64,000 bases of DNA from Chitinophaga sp. YR573 (GTDB lineage: Bacteria > Bacteroidota > Bacteroidia > Chitinophagales > Chitinophagaceae), in the NCBI RefSeq assembly GCF_900110995.1, contig NZ_FOJF01000002.1, positions 62,001 through 126,000 of the forward strand. The letters are read 5' to 3'. Shown here one piece after another: positions 18,937 through 28,494 of this stretch. The translations under genes and the position numbers were made by a program. Under the pieces are notes generated by a model, which was not told where the DNA came from, did not search any database, and worked only from the letters and a program-made list of their open reading frames with translations. Positions within the stretch are counted from its first letter, which is position 1. The number at the start of each line of letters is the position of its first letter.

Positions 18937-18944
18937 CAAATTTA
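18937..18944 (-). promoter_or_regulatory. -7 element of the TPR-HTH regulator operon
   Basis: Read on the minus strand this is TAAATTTG, a TAnnTTTG match 19 bp before the regulator's ATG at 18917. TGTAG half-sites at 18949-18953 and 18960-18964 fall immediately upstream of it, inside its core promoter. A protein bound there would be expected to affect the regulator's own transcription. Confidence 0.6.
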
Positions 18945-18948
18945 CAGT

Positions 18949-19039
18949 TGTAGGGTATTTGTAGTGAACATTTTATGCGCATGTAGAGCATTTGTAGTAG
19001 TTAATTATTCAAATTATAGGATTTCAGGGTCTATTTTTG
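18949..19039 (+). promoter_or_regulatory. Double TGTAG-box promoter (b) of the 19092-41914 operon
   Basis: TGTAG half-sites at 18949, 18960, 18982 and 18993 are all in 11-bp register, with one empty position at 18971. The two pairs are 33 bp apart. The -7 element TATTTTTG at 19032-19039 starts exactly 39 bp after the start of the last half-site. No TTG-type -33 is visible. Confidence 0.85.
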
Positions 19040-19091
19040 ATCATATATTAAAGATACAATTATATATATAAAGATTGAAACTCTGAATCCT

Positions 19092-20468
19092 ATGTTTAAA
19101 ACTGTAGAAGAAGCATCCCAAAGATGGATCACTGAAGGAAAAGCCTATAAAGACCAACTGAATAACTGGCTGGATATCATTTATATAGATAAAAAGCAGC
19201 CGGAAACACCCTGTCCGGAAGAAACCCGTAAGGATATGGGGGCATATGTACTGGAACAAATCATTGCTTTTAATGAGGCGGGAAAGCAGGAGGAACTCAG
19301 AAAGTTGTTTCCACCGGATAATGATCCAATGGACTGGAGAAATATAACTGTCTGCGTGAGTCAGGTAACAATATTACCTGATAACCGTTTGGTGGTAACC
19401 CTGGGAGAATGGCACCAGGAACGTTGGATGTATATAATTAAAGGTAACGACTACCAGATGCTGGATGACATTTTCATGTTTGGGAAGTCGGCCGACAAAA
19501 AATACTTCGCAAAAGTATATCCCGATAAAATAGAAGTTACAGAAGGCTGGGACGGCCCTGTGGTAAAAACGTTTGCTCCTCCTGCCACTTATGGAAAAAC
19601 GGACATAACATTCAAAGATGGTCTGGGGGAATTAGACTTCTCAGGGCTTGATATTCATCATGTTATTATATTTCCTTCCGGCCAGCGGATTGGGCTGGCT
19701 ACGGCCAAGGGCATTTTCGTGCTGGATGAAACAGGGGCCAAGTATATCGAAACAGAAGATAAGGAAGCAGAAGAAGAGAATTATACTTTCCGCTACGATT
19801 ATCCTCATATAGATGTATCCCCGGATGAAAAATATATAATAGTGGGTTCCCAGTCTTCCAGTCATTTATTATTGGAAGAAATAGATGGGGTATGGACGAC
19901 CGTGGCCACTGTAGAACCCCGTTCGTCTTATCCTAACCTGGCTAAGTTTAATTATAAACTAAAGGACGCCGGGGAAGAAAATGATGGGCCACAGGTATTG
20001 TTAAGCTCCTGTCATTTTGGAGGAAGTGCTTCTGTTAGCCTGCCCATTAAAAATCTTACACCTGACTTCTCCGCCTCTGCTTATGATGGTGACAATACAC
20101 TCAATTATGTAGATACCCGGAAATGGGTGTTTTCTGCAGCTAACTATGGCTGGGGATATGGTCTGGGATGTAATGATGGCTATATCTGGTTTAAAGGATT
20201 TTATGGCTGGCACTATGGCTTTCTTTATATAGGTGGAACTGTGATGGATATTGATATTTCTGAAGACAGGATGACTATGGTTGCAGCAAGTTACAGCGGA
20301 CAGGTAATTGTATATAGTTGTAAAGATCTTTTGTTTGGAGACAGCCTGTTCCGTTATGATGCCAACAGGGAGAGTAAAAGACCGGATGATTTTTCCATTA
20401 CCAACACGGCTTACAAAGACGTAAAGAGATATTTGTTCTTTGGAGGACAGCATCCTAAGATCTGGTAA
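19092..20468 (+). CDS. Beta-propeller-like protein, first gene of the large operon
   Basis: 458 residues, no signal peptide. The first ~85 residues are helical and charged. The rest consists of repeated beta-strand blades of WD40-like type, for example VTILPDNRLVVTLGEW, VIIFPSGQRIGLATAKGIFVLD, IDVSPDEKYIIVGSQ and IDISEDRMTMVAASYSGQVIVYS. I recognise the fold class, not a named family, and see no catalytic signature; a protein-binding scaffold is likely. It starts the longest unit of the island, which runs with short gaps to 41914 under double TGTAG promoter (b). The operons at 42024 and 53192 also begin with propeller genes, though of a different subfamily. Confidence 0.7.
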   Translation: MFKTVEEASQRWITEGKAYKDQLNNWLDIIYIDKKQPETPCPEETRKDMGAYVLEQIIAFNEAGKQEELRKLFPPDNDPMDWRNITVCVSQVTILPDNRLVVTLGEWHQERWMYIIKGNDYQMLDDIFMFGKSADKKYFAKVYPDKIEVTEGWDGPVVKTFAPPATYGKTDITFKDGLGELDFSGLDIHHVIIFPSGQRIGLATAKGIFVLDETGAKYIETEDKEAEEENYTFRYDYPHIDVSPDEKYIIVGSQSSSHLLLEEIDGVWTTVATVEPRSSYPNLAKFNYKLKDAGEENDGPQVLLSSCHFGGSASVSLPIKNLTPDFSASAYDGDNTLNYVDTRKWVFSAANYGWGYGLGCNDGYIWFKGFYGWHYGFLYIGGTVMDIDISEDRMTMVAASYSGQVIVYSCKDLLFGDSLFRYDANRESKRPDDFSITNTAYKDVKRYLFFGGQHPKIW

Positions 20469-20518
20469 AATCCGATCTCCCAAAAATTAATCCATATATA
20501 TTCAAAAACCTAAGGTGA

Positions 20519-23500
20519 ATGATACAATACTTTGAGTTACAGGATGATACTTCTTCCAAATTCTGGGAAATAACCCTGGAGAATAACATTGTAAAAACCC
20601 GTTACGGAAAAATAGGAACAGATGGCAAATCAACAGAAAAAGAATTTGGTGATGCTGCCGCAGCCGGTAAAGAATATGATAAACTGGTAAAAGAAAAAAC
20701 AAAAAAAGGGTACACGGAAGTTGTTCCGCTGGTATACCCTGCATATACACTGATCACCGAAAAAGAAGCTAAAAAACGCTTCAGTTTTTCAAAATACATA
20801 GAGGGTGGATATGGAAATGAATGCAATTATATATTGCTGGAAGGAGAGGTTGTCCTGGACGGAGATCTGGATATGGACCGGTTCTGTACACCGTTGGATA
20901 CCTATGGGATTATTGTTGACGGTAACCTAACAGTTAACGGGGTGATTTTTCAACCGGATATGGATTCTGGTCAGGCACTGTTTGTAACAGGAAATGTCCG
21001 TGCAAAAAGCATTAATAAAGGTGGTGCAGAGTTTTATATTAAAGGAAACCTCAGTATTGAGCAAACTATTTATGGCTACTATAATCATGGTAGCCTGAAA
21101 GTAGAAGGTAATACAGAGGCCACTACTATTTTTTCGGAGGACCACTATTTCCAGTTTAAAGGAGATGTACAGGGACTGATCATCAACACCGGTGAAATAC
21201 AGGGAGCAGAAGCTGATTTTGAAACAACTGAGCCATTGGTGGATGAACTGATTAATAATGAAGATTATAGTTATAGTGAAATAACATCTGATTATATCAA
21301 CAGTGGCCGGCATATTATAAAGGATAAATACCTGCCCGCTGTATCAGAAACGGTTGTTAACAAAACATCTGCTGTCGCCCAACTGATTACAGAAGACGAA
21401 GCAAAAGAAAAATTTGATCTGAGCCTGTATGATTCCTTTGATGAGATGGGTTTTCAGAAAGTAATTTTCCTGGATGGAGATGTTTATATTGATGGAGATC
21501 TGAACCATGACTGGACAGTAAATACGCTCGAAGCACTGGGTGAAGATCCTGATACATCAGATTCATTGCTGCTTATAAATGGTAATCTGACGGTGGCAGG
21601 TACAATCGAACCTGCGAACGATAATTATCCTTTTTTACTGGTACAGGGCAATGTTAAATGTGATGTCTTACATAGTTATGATGAATTCATTCACATTACC
21701 GGTGATGCCGATATTAAATATGCACTCAATGGCAATTATAATCATGGCAGGATTGAGATTGAAGGAAAAACAAAAACCCCTTATATCCTCAACTCAGATC
21801 ATAATTCATTACTGAGGCCCGAAGGTGCCACTGTCATTAATTATTATGGAGATCACGATGACTTTTTCGAGTATGATTATACCGTAAAAGATTTTGAAGA
21901 AGTGATGGTATCCGCTGTTTATAATGAGAAAGGAGCATTTGCAGTACGGAATTTTATAGCATTGGTAAAAGCAGGTAAATCTCCTTTGAAGAAAGGAGCA
22001 CGTCCTGCCCGGTTGATACTGGAGGAGGAATTAGCACAACTGGGAAGCAAAAAAGAGGATATTGAAGAATTGGATCTTACCGGTAGAAAATTGAAAGAAT
22101 TTCCCCGTATACTGAGAAAGGCGCTGTCTCTCAAAAAGCTGGTCCTGGATGATAATCCTATTAAAAGTATCCCTTTTTCTATTGGAGAGTTATCTAATCT
22201 TGAAGAATTACATCTTCAGAAATGTGGTCTCGAAAGATTGCCTTATGAAATAGCAAAACTGAAAAAGCTGCGTGTGCTGGATGTAGCCGGTAACTGGAAC
22301 TTAAAATTGCCCCCAAATATCAATGAAGTTGCATCACTCAGAGTACTGGATATTTCCTATAATAAAGGATTTGGGTTTCCTGCATCTGTTGAAGGGCTGA
22401 AGGAGCTGGAAGAGCTGAGTTGTGCTGATTGTTCCGGTCCGGCTCCCATTGATTTTCCAATTGAGATTACACAGCTGACAGGACTTAAAAGATTGTTCAT
22501 GGGTACGGTTTCAATCAAAACCATTCCGGACAGCTTTCTGCAGCTTGAAAAACTGGAAGAGCTTGATCTGGATGCCAGCTTATGTTATCTCAATGAATTG
22601 CCGGATTTATCAAAGTTGAAGAATCTGAAAATTCTGCATGGAGATGGTTTGATTTCTACTACTACACGTCCCTGTCCTAAACAGAGCCTGTTAAAATCAT
22701 TCTTTAATATTACCAGTCTGGAAGAATTATATATCGACAGGCATGGAGAACGTGAGGAAGCCTTTATCACAAAGGAGCAGTTTGAAGAGATGAGGAATAA
22801 CCTTGCACATGATCCTGAAAGGGTTAAAGCCTTTGAAGCGGCAGTCAATGAGGTTGTTCCTAACAGTATATATGGAGATGGCCGGAAAGGTATTGTGAGA
22901 GAAGCCCTGAAAGCGGCACATCTGGAAGGTATTTCAAACCTGAAAAATCTGCGGGTACTGGATCTTTCTTTTAATGATCTGGCCAGCTTGCCGGAAGAGA
23001 TCCACACGATGACACACCTTCAGTTCCTGAACCTTCGTTATAACCGCCTTCCAACTGCCGAACGTTTAAAATTGAACCGTAGTCTTCCGGGATGTACTAT
23101 TGATTTTCGTGATAACCGTCCGGAGAATGATACAGTAGATACAGAAGATGTGAAACAGTGGCAGGCCATGAATACATTGATGAAGGAAGCCAATGCATTG
23201 ATGTATGCAAAGGATGATGTGGAGAAATTACGTGCGTCACTGGGCGTATATGATCAGGTGTTCGATTTCTTTAGTTCAGGGAAAGTGGTGGATGAATATA
23301 ATCTGTTGTATGCGAACTATGGTAAAATGTATGCTTACAGCTATCTGAATTCATATCATAAAGCTGCTTATTCAAAAGAAGGATTGCTGGAAATGAACCT
23401 GGCCGCTATTCAGCAGGGTTTAAAAACACTGGCGCTGATACCATCTGTGATCTGGCATTTTACAGATATGGGTGCATTCCATGAAGAAGTAACCCGTGTT

Positions 23501-23779
23501 GTTGCGAATGCGGTAGCATGGCAGATGTATGAGATCTATGATAAGAAGAAGGATCTTGAAAAAGCATTGGAGATTATTGCAAAGGCGGTGGGATTTGTAT
23601 CAACAGAATATCATTATTTTATCTACGATACACAGGTGAGAATCTTACTGAAAATGGGACAAAAAGAAGAAGCCTATAAAATAGTAAAGAGAACGTTAGC
23701 TCTGGCATCGGACTTTGAAGATTTTAGTGACTTTAAAAATGATGCAGATTACAAGGAATGGTTGGTGAATCAGAATTGA
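20519..23779 (+). CDS. WGR / double beta-helix / leucine-rich-repeat protein
   Basis: 1086 residues, the largest member of the WGR-LRR family. The N-terminal WGR-type domain (TRYGKIGTDGKS) is followed by two tandem bactofilin-like beta-helix domains (about 85-250 and 285-460; IIVDGNLTVNGVIF, LFVTGNVRAKSI, then LLLINGNLTVAGTI, LLVQGNVKCDVL). The LRRs, the linker SIYGDGRKGI, more LRRs and the helical C-terminal module follow (LLKMGQKEEAYKIVKR, DFEDFSDFKNDADYKEW). The first beta-helix matches that of 23795 and the second that of 12543 and 39001, so this protein looks like a fusion of both subtypes. The WGR-coding DNA is nearly the same as at 12543. It is second in operon B and followed 15 bp later by its paralogue. 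Function unknown. Confidence 0.83.
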   Translation: MIQYFELQDDTSSKFWEITLENNIVKTRYGKIGTDGKSTEKEFGDAAAAGKEYDKLVKEKTKKGYTEVVPLVYPAYTLITEKEAKKRFSFSKYIEGGYGNECNYILLEGEVVLDGDLDMDRFCTPLDTYGIIVDGNLTVNGVIFQPDMDSGQALFVTGNVRAKSINKGGAEFYIKGNLSIEQTIYGYYNHGSLKVEGNTEATTIFSEDHYFQFKGDVQGLIINTGEIQGAEADFETTEPLVDELINNEDYSYSEITSDYINSGRHIIKDKYLPAVSETVVNKTSAVAQLITEDEAKEKFDLSLYDSFDEMGFQKVIFLDGDVYIDGDLNHDWTVNTLEALGEDPDTSDSLLLINGNLTVAGTIEPANDNYPFLLVQGNVKCDVLHSYDEFIHITGDADIKYALNGNYNHGRIEIEGKTKTPYILNSDHNSLLRPEGATVINYYGDHDDFFEYDYTVKDFEEVMVSAVYNEKGAFAVRNFIALVKAGKSPLKKGARPARLILEEELAQLGSKKEDIEELDLTGRKLKEFPRILRKALSLKKLVLDDNPIKSIPFSIGELSNLEELHLQKCGLERLPYEIAKLKKLRVLDVAGNWNLKLPPNINEVASLRVLDISYNKGFGFPASVEGLKELEELSCADCSGPAPIDFPIEITQLTGLKRLFMGTVSIKTIPDSFLQLEKLEELDLDASLCYLNELPDLSKLKNLKILHGDGLISTTTRPCPKQSLLKSFFNITSLEELYIDRHGEREEAFITKEQFEEMRNNLAHDPERVKAFEAAVNEVVPNSIYGDGRKGIVREALKAAHLEGISNLKNLRVLDLSFNDLASLPEEIHTMTHLQFLNLRYNRLPTAERLKLNRSLPGCTIDFRDNRPENDTVDTEDVKQWQAMNTLMKEANALMYAKDDVEKLRASLGVYDQVFDFFSSGKVVDEYNLLYANYGKMYAYSYLNSYHKAAYSKEGLLEMNLAAIQQGLKTLALIPSVIWHFTDMGAFHEEVTRVVANAVAWQMYEIYDKKKDLEKALEIIAKAVGFVSTEYHYFIYDTQVRILLKMGQKEEAYKIVKRTLALASDFEDFSDFKNDADYKEWLVNQN

Positions 23780-23794
23780 AAAACCTGAAAAATA

Positions 23795-26176
23795 ATGTCA
23801 TACAAAACGATCACTGAGAAAGACGCGAAGGAACGTTTCGGGTTTCCGGAATATATTCAGGGAGGCGGAGATAAATACAAGTATATACTACTGGAAGAAG
23901 ATACGGTTATAGACGGGAATCTGGATATGTATAAACTTTGCACGACACTGGATACCAGCGGAATTATCGTTGCCGGTAATCTGACCGTAAAAGGTGTCAT
24001 ATTTCAACCAGGTCTGGATGCTGGTGAGGCATTGTTTGTTACCGGTAACCTTCGCGCCAGAAGCATTAATAAAGGTGGGGCAGAATTCTGCATTAAGGGA
24101 GATCTGATTGTTGAACAAACTATCTATGGTTATAGCAACCGAGGTGGCCTGATAGTAGAAGGAAATACGGAGGCGACTACTATTTTTGCGGAAGATCATC
24201 ATTTCAAATTCGGCGGCGACGTACAGGGGCTTATTATCAGTACGGGGCAGGTAGATGGGGCAGAAGCAGACTTTGAAACTACAGAGCCTCTGCTGGATGA
24301 GTTGGCTGATGGCGACTATAATACTAATGGAGAGTGGCTGGACCGGTATATCAGTGAGGGCAGACAAATTATACAAGAGAGATACATTTCGTCCGGGGGT
24401 GAATTGAGCCCTGCTCATCTGATCCTGGAAGAGGAATTAGCACAACTGGGAAATGCTGACATCCACGAACTGGACCTTACTGGTAAAAAACTCAAAGAAT
24501 TTCCCCGTACGCTTACAAAGATCTCTTCTCTCAAAAAGCTGATTCTCGATGATAATCATATTGGAAGTATACCTGCAAATATTAAAGACCTGGTCAATCT
24601 CGAAGAATTACATCTTAAGAAATGTAATCTGGAAAGTCTGCCTGATGAGATAGGTTTGCTGGAAAACCTTCGTGTACTGGATGTATCCGGCAACCCGGAT
24701 TTACAATTGCCGGAAAGTATCAATGATCTTTCATCACTCAGGAAATTGGATATTTCCAATAATATCGGATTCGGATTTCCTGAATCTGTTGCAGGTCTGA
24801 AGGAGTTGGAAGAACTGAATTGTTACCAGTGTTCATATGCCGCTCCTATTGATTTTCCCATGGAGGTTACACAACTGACAGGGCTTAAAAAATTGTTCAT
24901 TGGAAGCAATTCACTGAAAACAATTCCCGATAATATCCTGCAGCTTGAGAACCTGGAGGAGTTAAACCTGGATGCCAGTTTATGTTACCTGGATGAATTA
25001 CCGGACCTGTCTAAGCTTAAAAATCTGAAAACGCTTCATGCCGATGGGTTGATCTCTTTTCTCACACGTCCTTGTCCTAAACAAAGTCTGCTGAAATCAT
25101 TTTTTCAGATTAACAGTCTTGAAATATTATATCTTGACAGACATGGTAAACGTAGAGAAGCGTTTATCAAAAAAGACCAATTTGCAGAGATAGAGAAAAA
25201 CCTGGCGCATGATCCCGAAAGATTCAAAGACTTTACTTCCAGGTTGAACATTATAAGTGGTCATATGTGGGGTGATGGAATGGAAGGAATTGTAAGGGAG
25301 AACCTGCAGGCAGTACATCTGGAAGGGATTTCAAACCTAAGAGACCTGAAAGTACTGGATCTTTCATTTAATAAGCTGGATAGTCTGCCGGAAGAAATTT
25401 TTACATTAAAGCACCTGCAGTTCCTGGATCTTCGTTATAACCGTCTTCCTGCCAGCGAGCGGTTAAGGATCAGCAGAAACCTGCCGGGATGTACAATAGA
25501 TTTTCGTGATAACCGTCCGGAAAAGGAAACTGCTGACACAGAAGAGGTGAAACAATGGCAGGCCATGAACAAGCTTATAACAGAAGCTAATGTCCTGATG
25601 AATGCCAAAGACGAGCGGGAGAAATTGTTGCAGTCGCTGGTGGTATATGATGAGGTACTCACTTACTTTAGTTCTGGCAGGGTGGTAGATGAATATAATC
25701 TGTTGTATGCAAATTATGGTAAGGTATATGCTTACATGTACCTCACCTCTGTTCATAAAGCAACTTTTTCTCCGGCGGCATTACTTGAAATGAATCATGC
25801 TGCCATTAAACAGGGCCTGCATACATTAAGCCTGATTCCTTCTATGATCTGGCATTATACAGACCTGGGTAAATTTCATGAGGAAGTTACGCGTATTACA
25901 GCCAACTCTGTAGCCTGGAAGATGCAAATGCTTTCTGAAAAAAGGGAAGACCTCGATACGGCGATGGATATGGTGCTGAAAGCAGTAGCATTCATTGAAG
26001 GAGAGATCCATTACTACATTTATGACACTCAGGTAAGGATCCTATTGAAACTTGGAAGAACAGAAGAAGCTTATCAGATTGTGAAAACAACATTAGCACT
26101 GTTGCCAGACTTTGGCGATTTTCAGGATTTCAAAAAGGATGCGGATTATAAAATATGGTTGGATAAACAAGTATAG
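23795..26176 (+). CDS. Beta-helix / leucine-rich-repeat protein without WGR domain
   Basis: 793 residues. It starts directly with the bactofilin-like beta-helix (about 1-170; IIVAGNLTVKGVIF, LFVTGNLRARSI, FCIKGDLIVEQTIYGY), then LRRs from ~220 (LDLTGKKLKEFPRTL onward), the conserved linker (NLAHDPERFKDF, GDGMEGIVRENL), a second LRR block and the helical C-terminal module (LLKLGRTEEAYQIVKT, DFGDFQDFKKDADYKIW). Apart from the missing WGR and second beta-helix it is collinear with 20519, so it arose by tandem duplication and loss. It lies 15 bp after that gene. Protein binding through the LRRs is likely; the target is unknown. Confidence 0.82.
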   Translation: MSYKTITEKDAKERFGFPEYIQGGGDKYKYILLEEDTVIDGNLDMYKLCTTLDTSGIIVAGNLTVKGVIFQPGLDAGEALFVTGNLRARSINKGGAEFCIKGDLIVEQTIYGYSNRGGLIVEGNTEATTIFAEDHHFKFGGDVQGLIISTGQVDGAEADFETTEPLLDELADGDYNTNGEWLDRYISEGRQIIQERYISSGGELSPAHLILEEELAQLGNADIHELDLTGKKLKEFPRTLTKISSLKKLILDDNHIGSIPANIKDLVNLEELHLKKCNLESLPDEIGLLENLRVLDVSGNPDLQLPESINDLSSLRKLDISNNIGFGFPESVAGLKELEELNCYQCSYAAPIDFPMEVTQLTGLKKLFIGSNSLKTIPDNILQLENLEELNLDASLCYLDELPDLSKLKNLKTLHADGLISFLTRPCPKQSLLKSFFQINSLEILYLDRHGKRREAFIKKDQFAEIEKNLAHDPERFKDFTSRLNIISGHMWGDGMEGIVRENLQAVHLEGISNLRDLKVLDLSFNKLDSLPEEIFTLKHLQFLDLRYNRLPASERLRISRNLPGCTIDFRDNRPEKETADTEEVKQWQAMNKLITEANVLMNAKDEREKLLQSLVVYDEVLTYFSSGRVVDEYNLLYANYGKVYAYMYLTSVHKATFSPAALLEMNHAAIKQGLHTLSLIPSMIWHYTDLGKFHEEVTRITANSVAWKMQMLSEKREDLDTAMDMVLKAVAFIEGEIHYYIYDTQVRILLKLGRTEEAYQIVKTTLALLPDFGDFQDFKKDADYKIWLDKQV

Positions 26177-26184
26177 CATTGAAT

Positions 26185-27762
26185 ATGGATATCGAAAAAA
26201 TAAAAACCTTTAAGCAACTGTATGTTGCTACGAATAACATAGTTGCCGAATTCGCAGAACTGGGTAACAGTGTACCGCTGAATGAGCAAAGCATTGAACA
26301 GGCTATTCGTAATATAGATGAGTTGATAGCGATGTTGCCGATGGAGTTCCCTGATAATTCCTTACACGATAAAGGATCGCGCGTTCTGCATATTAATATG
26401 AAAGATGCAGCCGATGAGCCAAAAGAGAAAATGTGTAAAAAAGATGGTGCTACATGGTATGAGACTCCGGAAAATACAACAAGCCTGTTTGAAGAAAACG
26501 TACTGATATCACTGGAAAACTCGAAGTTCCTGATCTGGAATAAGGTCGTATTACTATTTGAAGATCCTGTTATCAGGGGGAAATATAATCCCCTGATGCT
26601 GGCCCAGGCAGAGAAATGTCTCACTTATTTTCCGAATAATATTTATGGGCGGGACTGGGCGAAAACAATGATAGTGATGTATGCAAATCAGATTGGCCGG
26701 TTTGCACTTGAAAACGAACAAGATCCTGAAAAACTGGACAAAGCTTTACCAATAGTAATAAAAGGGTTTCACCATTCCAACTGGTATAAACTGAATGATA
26801 TTAAGGATACAATTGTTCGGCTGTTACTTAAGCTTGGCAGGGAGGAAGATGCCTTCCCGATTGTTCAGGAAGGACTTAAAAAGAATCCTGAATATGCAGA
26901 TTTCCAGGATCTGAAAAATGATGCGCAATATTTAGCCTGGGCAGATGGAGTTGCACAACGTGAAGAAGAAGCGAAGCAACAATTGGAAAAAGCCTATCAG
27001 AATTTTCTGCTGTTGGTAAAAGAAGAACAGGCAAAGACAAAGAACCAGTTCGTATATCCTGATCATCCACTTGTGAAACAGCATGCAGAAACACTTAACC
27101 TGATTAAGGAACGAATGGTGGCCATCCGGTTAGAAGAGATGTATAGAAAATCTGATTGGATAACAGCAGACCTGAAGTATGAAGATAATTATAAACTTCA
27201 GAGGTGGAGTATAGAAGAGGTGAAAGCATTTGAGCAAACGAATGATATTCATTTGCCGGATGAACTGAAAGTATACCTGATGGAAATTGGTACTGGCGGT
27301 GGAGGTTATACCTGTTATGGCGGTGATATAAGGATTTATGACACACGATGGGATGAAATAAGAAAACCTTTTCCTATCACATGGGATAAAATACATCCTA
27401 TCAATCATCGCTGGAATATTAAGGCCTGGGTATACAGTGATAGTACAGCCTGGAAGAAGATAGGAGTATTTAAGGAAGAGGATGATATGAAGACATTGTT
27501 TGGTTTAGCTCCCGGAGCAAAAATTACAGATGGTTGTATGGAGTTTGGTAATTCCAGCAGCCAGGACGAACTGTATCTTATTATGAATGGCCCGTTCGAA
27601 GGAGAGGTGTGGGTGGACACTTTGCAGTATGGTGCAGAGGTGGGTGGATGCTTTGGCGCTGCCACAGCAAAGCGGCTTAAACTATTGGAATACATGGCTG
27701 AAAGTCTGCTGGCAAAGTTCGAGGGATATACAGAGGCTTCTGATCAGGGAGCATGGATATAA
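26185..27762 (+). CDS. Helical-repeat protein with C-terminal SUKH (SMI1/KNR4) domain, paralogue 1
   Basis: 525 residues from the ATG at 26185; a TTG two codons earlier is less likely because the paralogues also begin near (M)DIEKIKxFK. The N-terminal ~200 residues are helical and hold a family motif INMKDAADEPKEKM. The shared module follows near 207 (LLLKLGREEDAFPIVQEG, YADFQDLKNDAQYLAW), then a charged coiled coil (about 250-275). The C-terminal ~180 residues are a SUKH domain (WSIEEVKAFEQTNDIHLPDE, LKVYLMEIGTGGGGY, ending FEGEVWVDTLQYGAEVGGCF). SUKH proteins are known as immunity proteins of nuclease and other polymorphic toxins. It starts 8 bp after 23795 and overlaps the next gene by 10 bp. 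Confidence 0.82.
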   Translation: MDIEKIKTFKQLYVATNNIVAEFAELGNSVPLNEQSIEQAIRNIDELIAMLPMEFPDNSLHDKGSRVLHINMKDAADEPKEKMCKKDGATWYETPENTTSLFEENVLISLENSKFLIWNKVVLLFEDPVIRGKYNPLMLAQAEKCLTYFPNNIYGRDWAKTMIVMYANQIGRFALENEQDPEKLDKALPIVIKGFHHSNWYKLNDIKDTIVRLLLKLGREEDAFPIVQEGLKKNPEYADFQDLKNDAQYLAWADGVAQREEEAKQQLEKAYQNFLLLVKEEQAKTKNQFVYPDHPLVKQHAETLNLIKERMVAIRLEEMYRKSDWITADLKYEDNYKLQRWSIEEVKAFEQTNDIHLPDELKVYLMEIGTGGGGYTCYGGDIRIYDTRWDEIRKPFPITWDKIHPINHRWNIKAWVYSDSTAWKKIGVFKEEDDMKTLFGLAPGAKITDGCMEFGNSSSQDELYLIMNGPFEGEVWVDTLQYGAEVGGCFGAATAKRLKLLEYMAESLLAKFEGYTEASDQGAWI

Positions 27763-28484
27763 TTGAAGAACATAAATATTATTACACTCGTATGATAACA
27801 CTACCGCTCTCCGAAGATGATAAGAAAGTTCTTGAAAGACTTTACTTTATTCGGTGGACCATATACAAACGTATGCTCATGGCCCTTGGCCTTGTATTTG
27901 GAACCTTTTGGTTATGGACTGGATGGGAGGCGTTACACGATGAACAGTTAATATCTGTGTTTGCCATCATTACTGTTGTTGTGTTGGTGCTTATGATTTT
28001 TGGCTGGCTAACGACTCCTGCATATAAGCGGAAAGTAAAACAACCGCTGGAAGAGGATATTCAAAAGAATCAGAAAATACAAAAGACGGGCACTATTCTC
28101 CGGATAGAAAGTGCTGGCAGATATAATAACAACATTATTTTTATTGAGAATGGTAGTCCTGACGAGGAAGCGTTTGTTTTTAACAGCCGGTTTTCTGAAG
28201 TGCTTATTCCAGGAAGAGAAATTAATCTTGATTACAGCCCCTGTACCAGGGTTGTTTTGGATGCATGTCTGCTGGTACCCTTAACAACAGAGGAGATAAA
28301 GGAAAGGAAAAAAACAGATGATACTGCCTTAATAGCAGCGGTAAGTATACCCTGTATGATATTGCTGGGTTTGGGGTGGATGTTTGATATGTTATTACCC
28401 TTTGCAATCATTTGTTTTTTGTGTGTGATCACTACCGGGTTTATAGTAGCGTGGGGAAGAAGACAGCGTAAACGAATAGAGTAA
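27753..28484 (+). CDS. Four-helix membrane protein of unknown function
   Basis: 243 residues. Two transmembrane helices near the N-terminus (MLMALGLVFGTFWLWTGW and LISVFAIITVVVLVLMIFGW) and two at the C-terminus (ALIAAVSIPCMILLGLGWMF and LLPFAIICFLCVITTGFIVA) flank a ~120-residue soluble beta-rich part (TGTILRIESAGRYNNNIIFI). The ATG overlaps the end of the SUKH-fusion gene by 10 bp, indicating translational coupling; an alternative ATG lies at 27792. It is one of only two clear non-sensor membrane proteins in the island (the other is 56986) and may anchor partners at the membrane. I do not recognise the family. Confidence 0.7.
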   Translation: MDIIEEHKYYYTRMITLPLSEDDKKVLERLYFIRWTIYKRMLMALGLVFGTFWLWTGWEALHDEQLISVFAIITVVVLVLMIFGWLTTPAYKRKVKQPLEEDIQKNQKIQKTGTILRIESAGRYNNNIIFIENGSPDEEAFVFNSRFSEVLIPGREINLDYSPCTRVVLDACLLVPLTTEEIKERKKTDDTALIAAVSIPCMILLGLGWMFDMLLPFAIICFLCVITTGFIVAWGRRQRKRIE

Positions 28485-28494
28485 TAAAATAACT

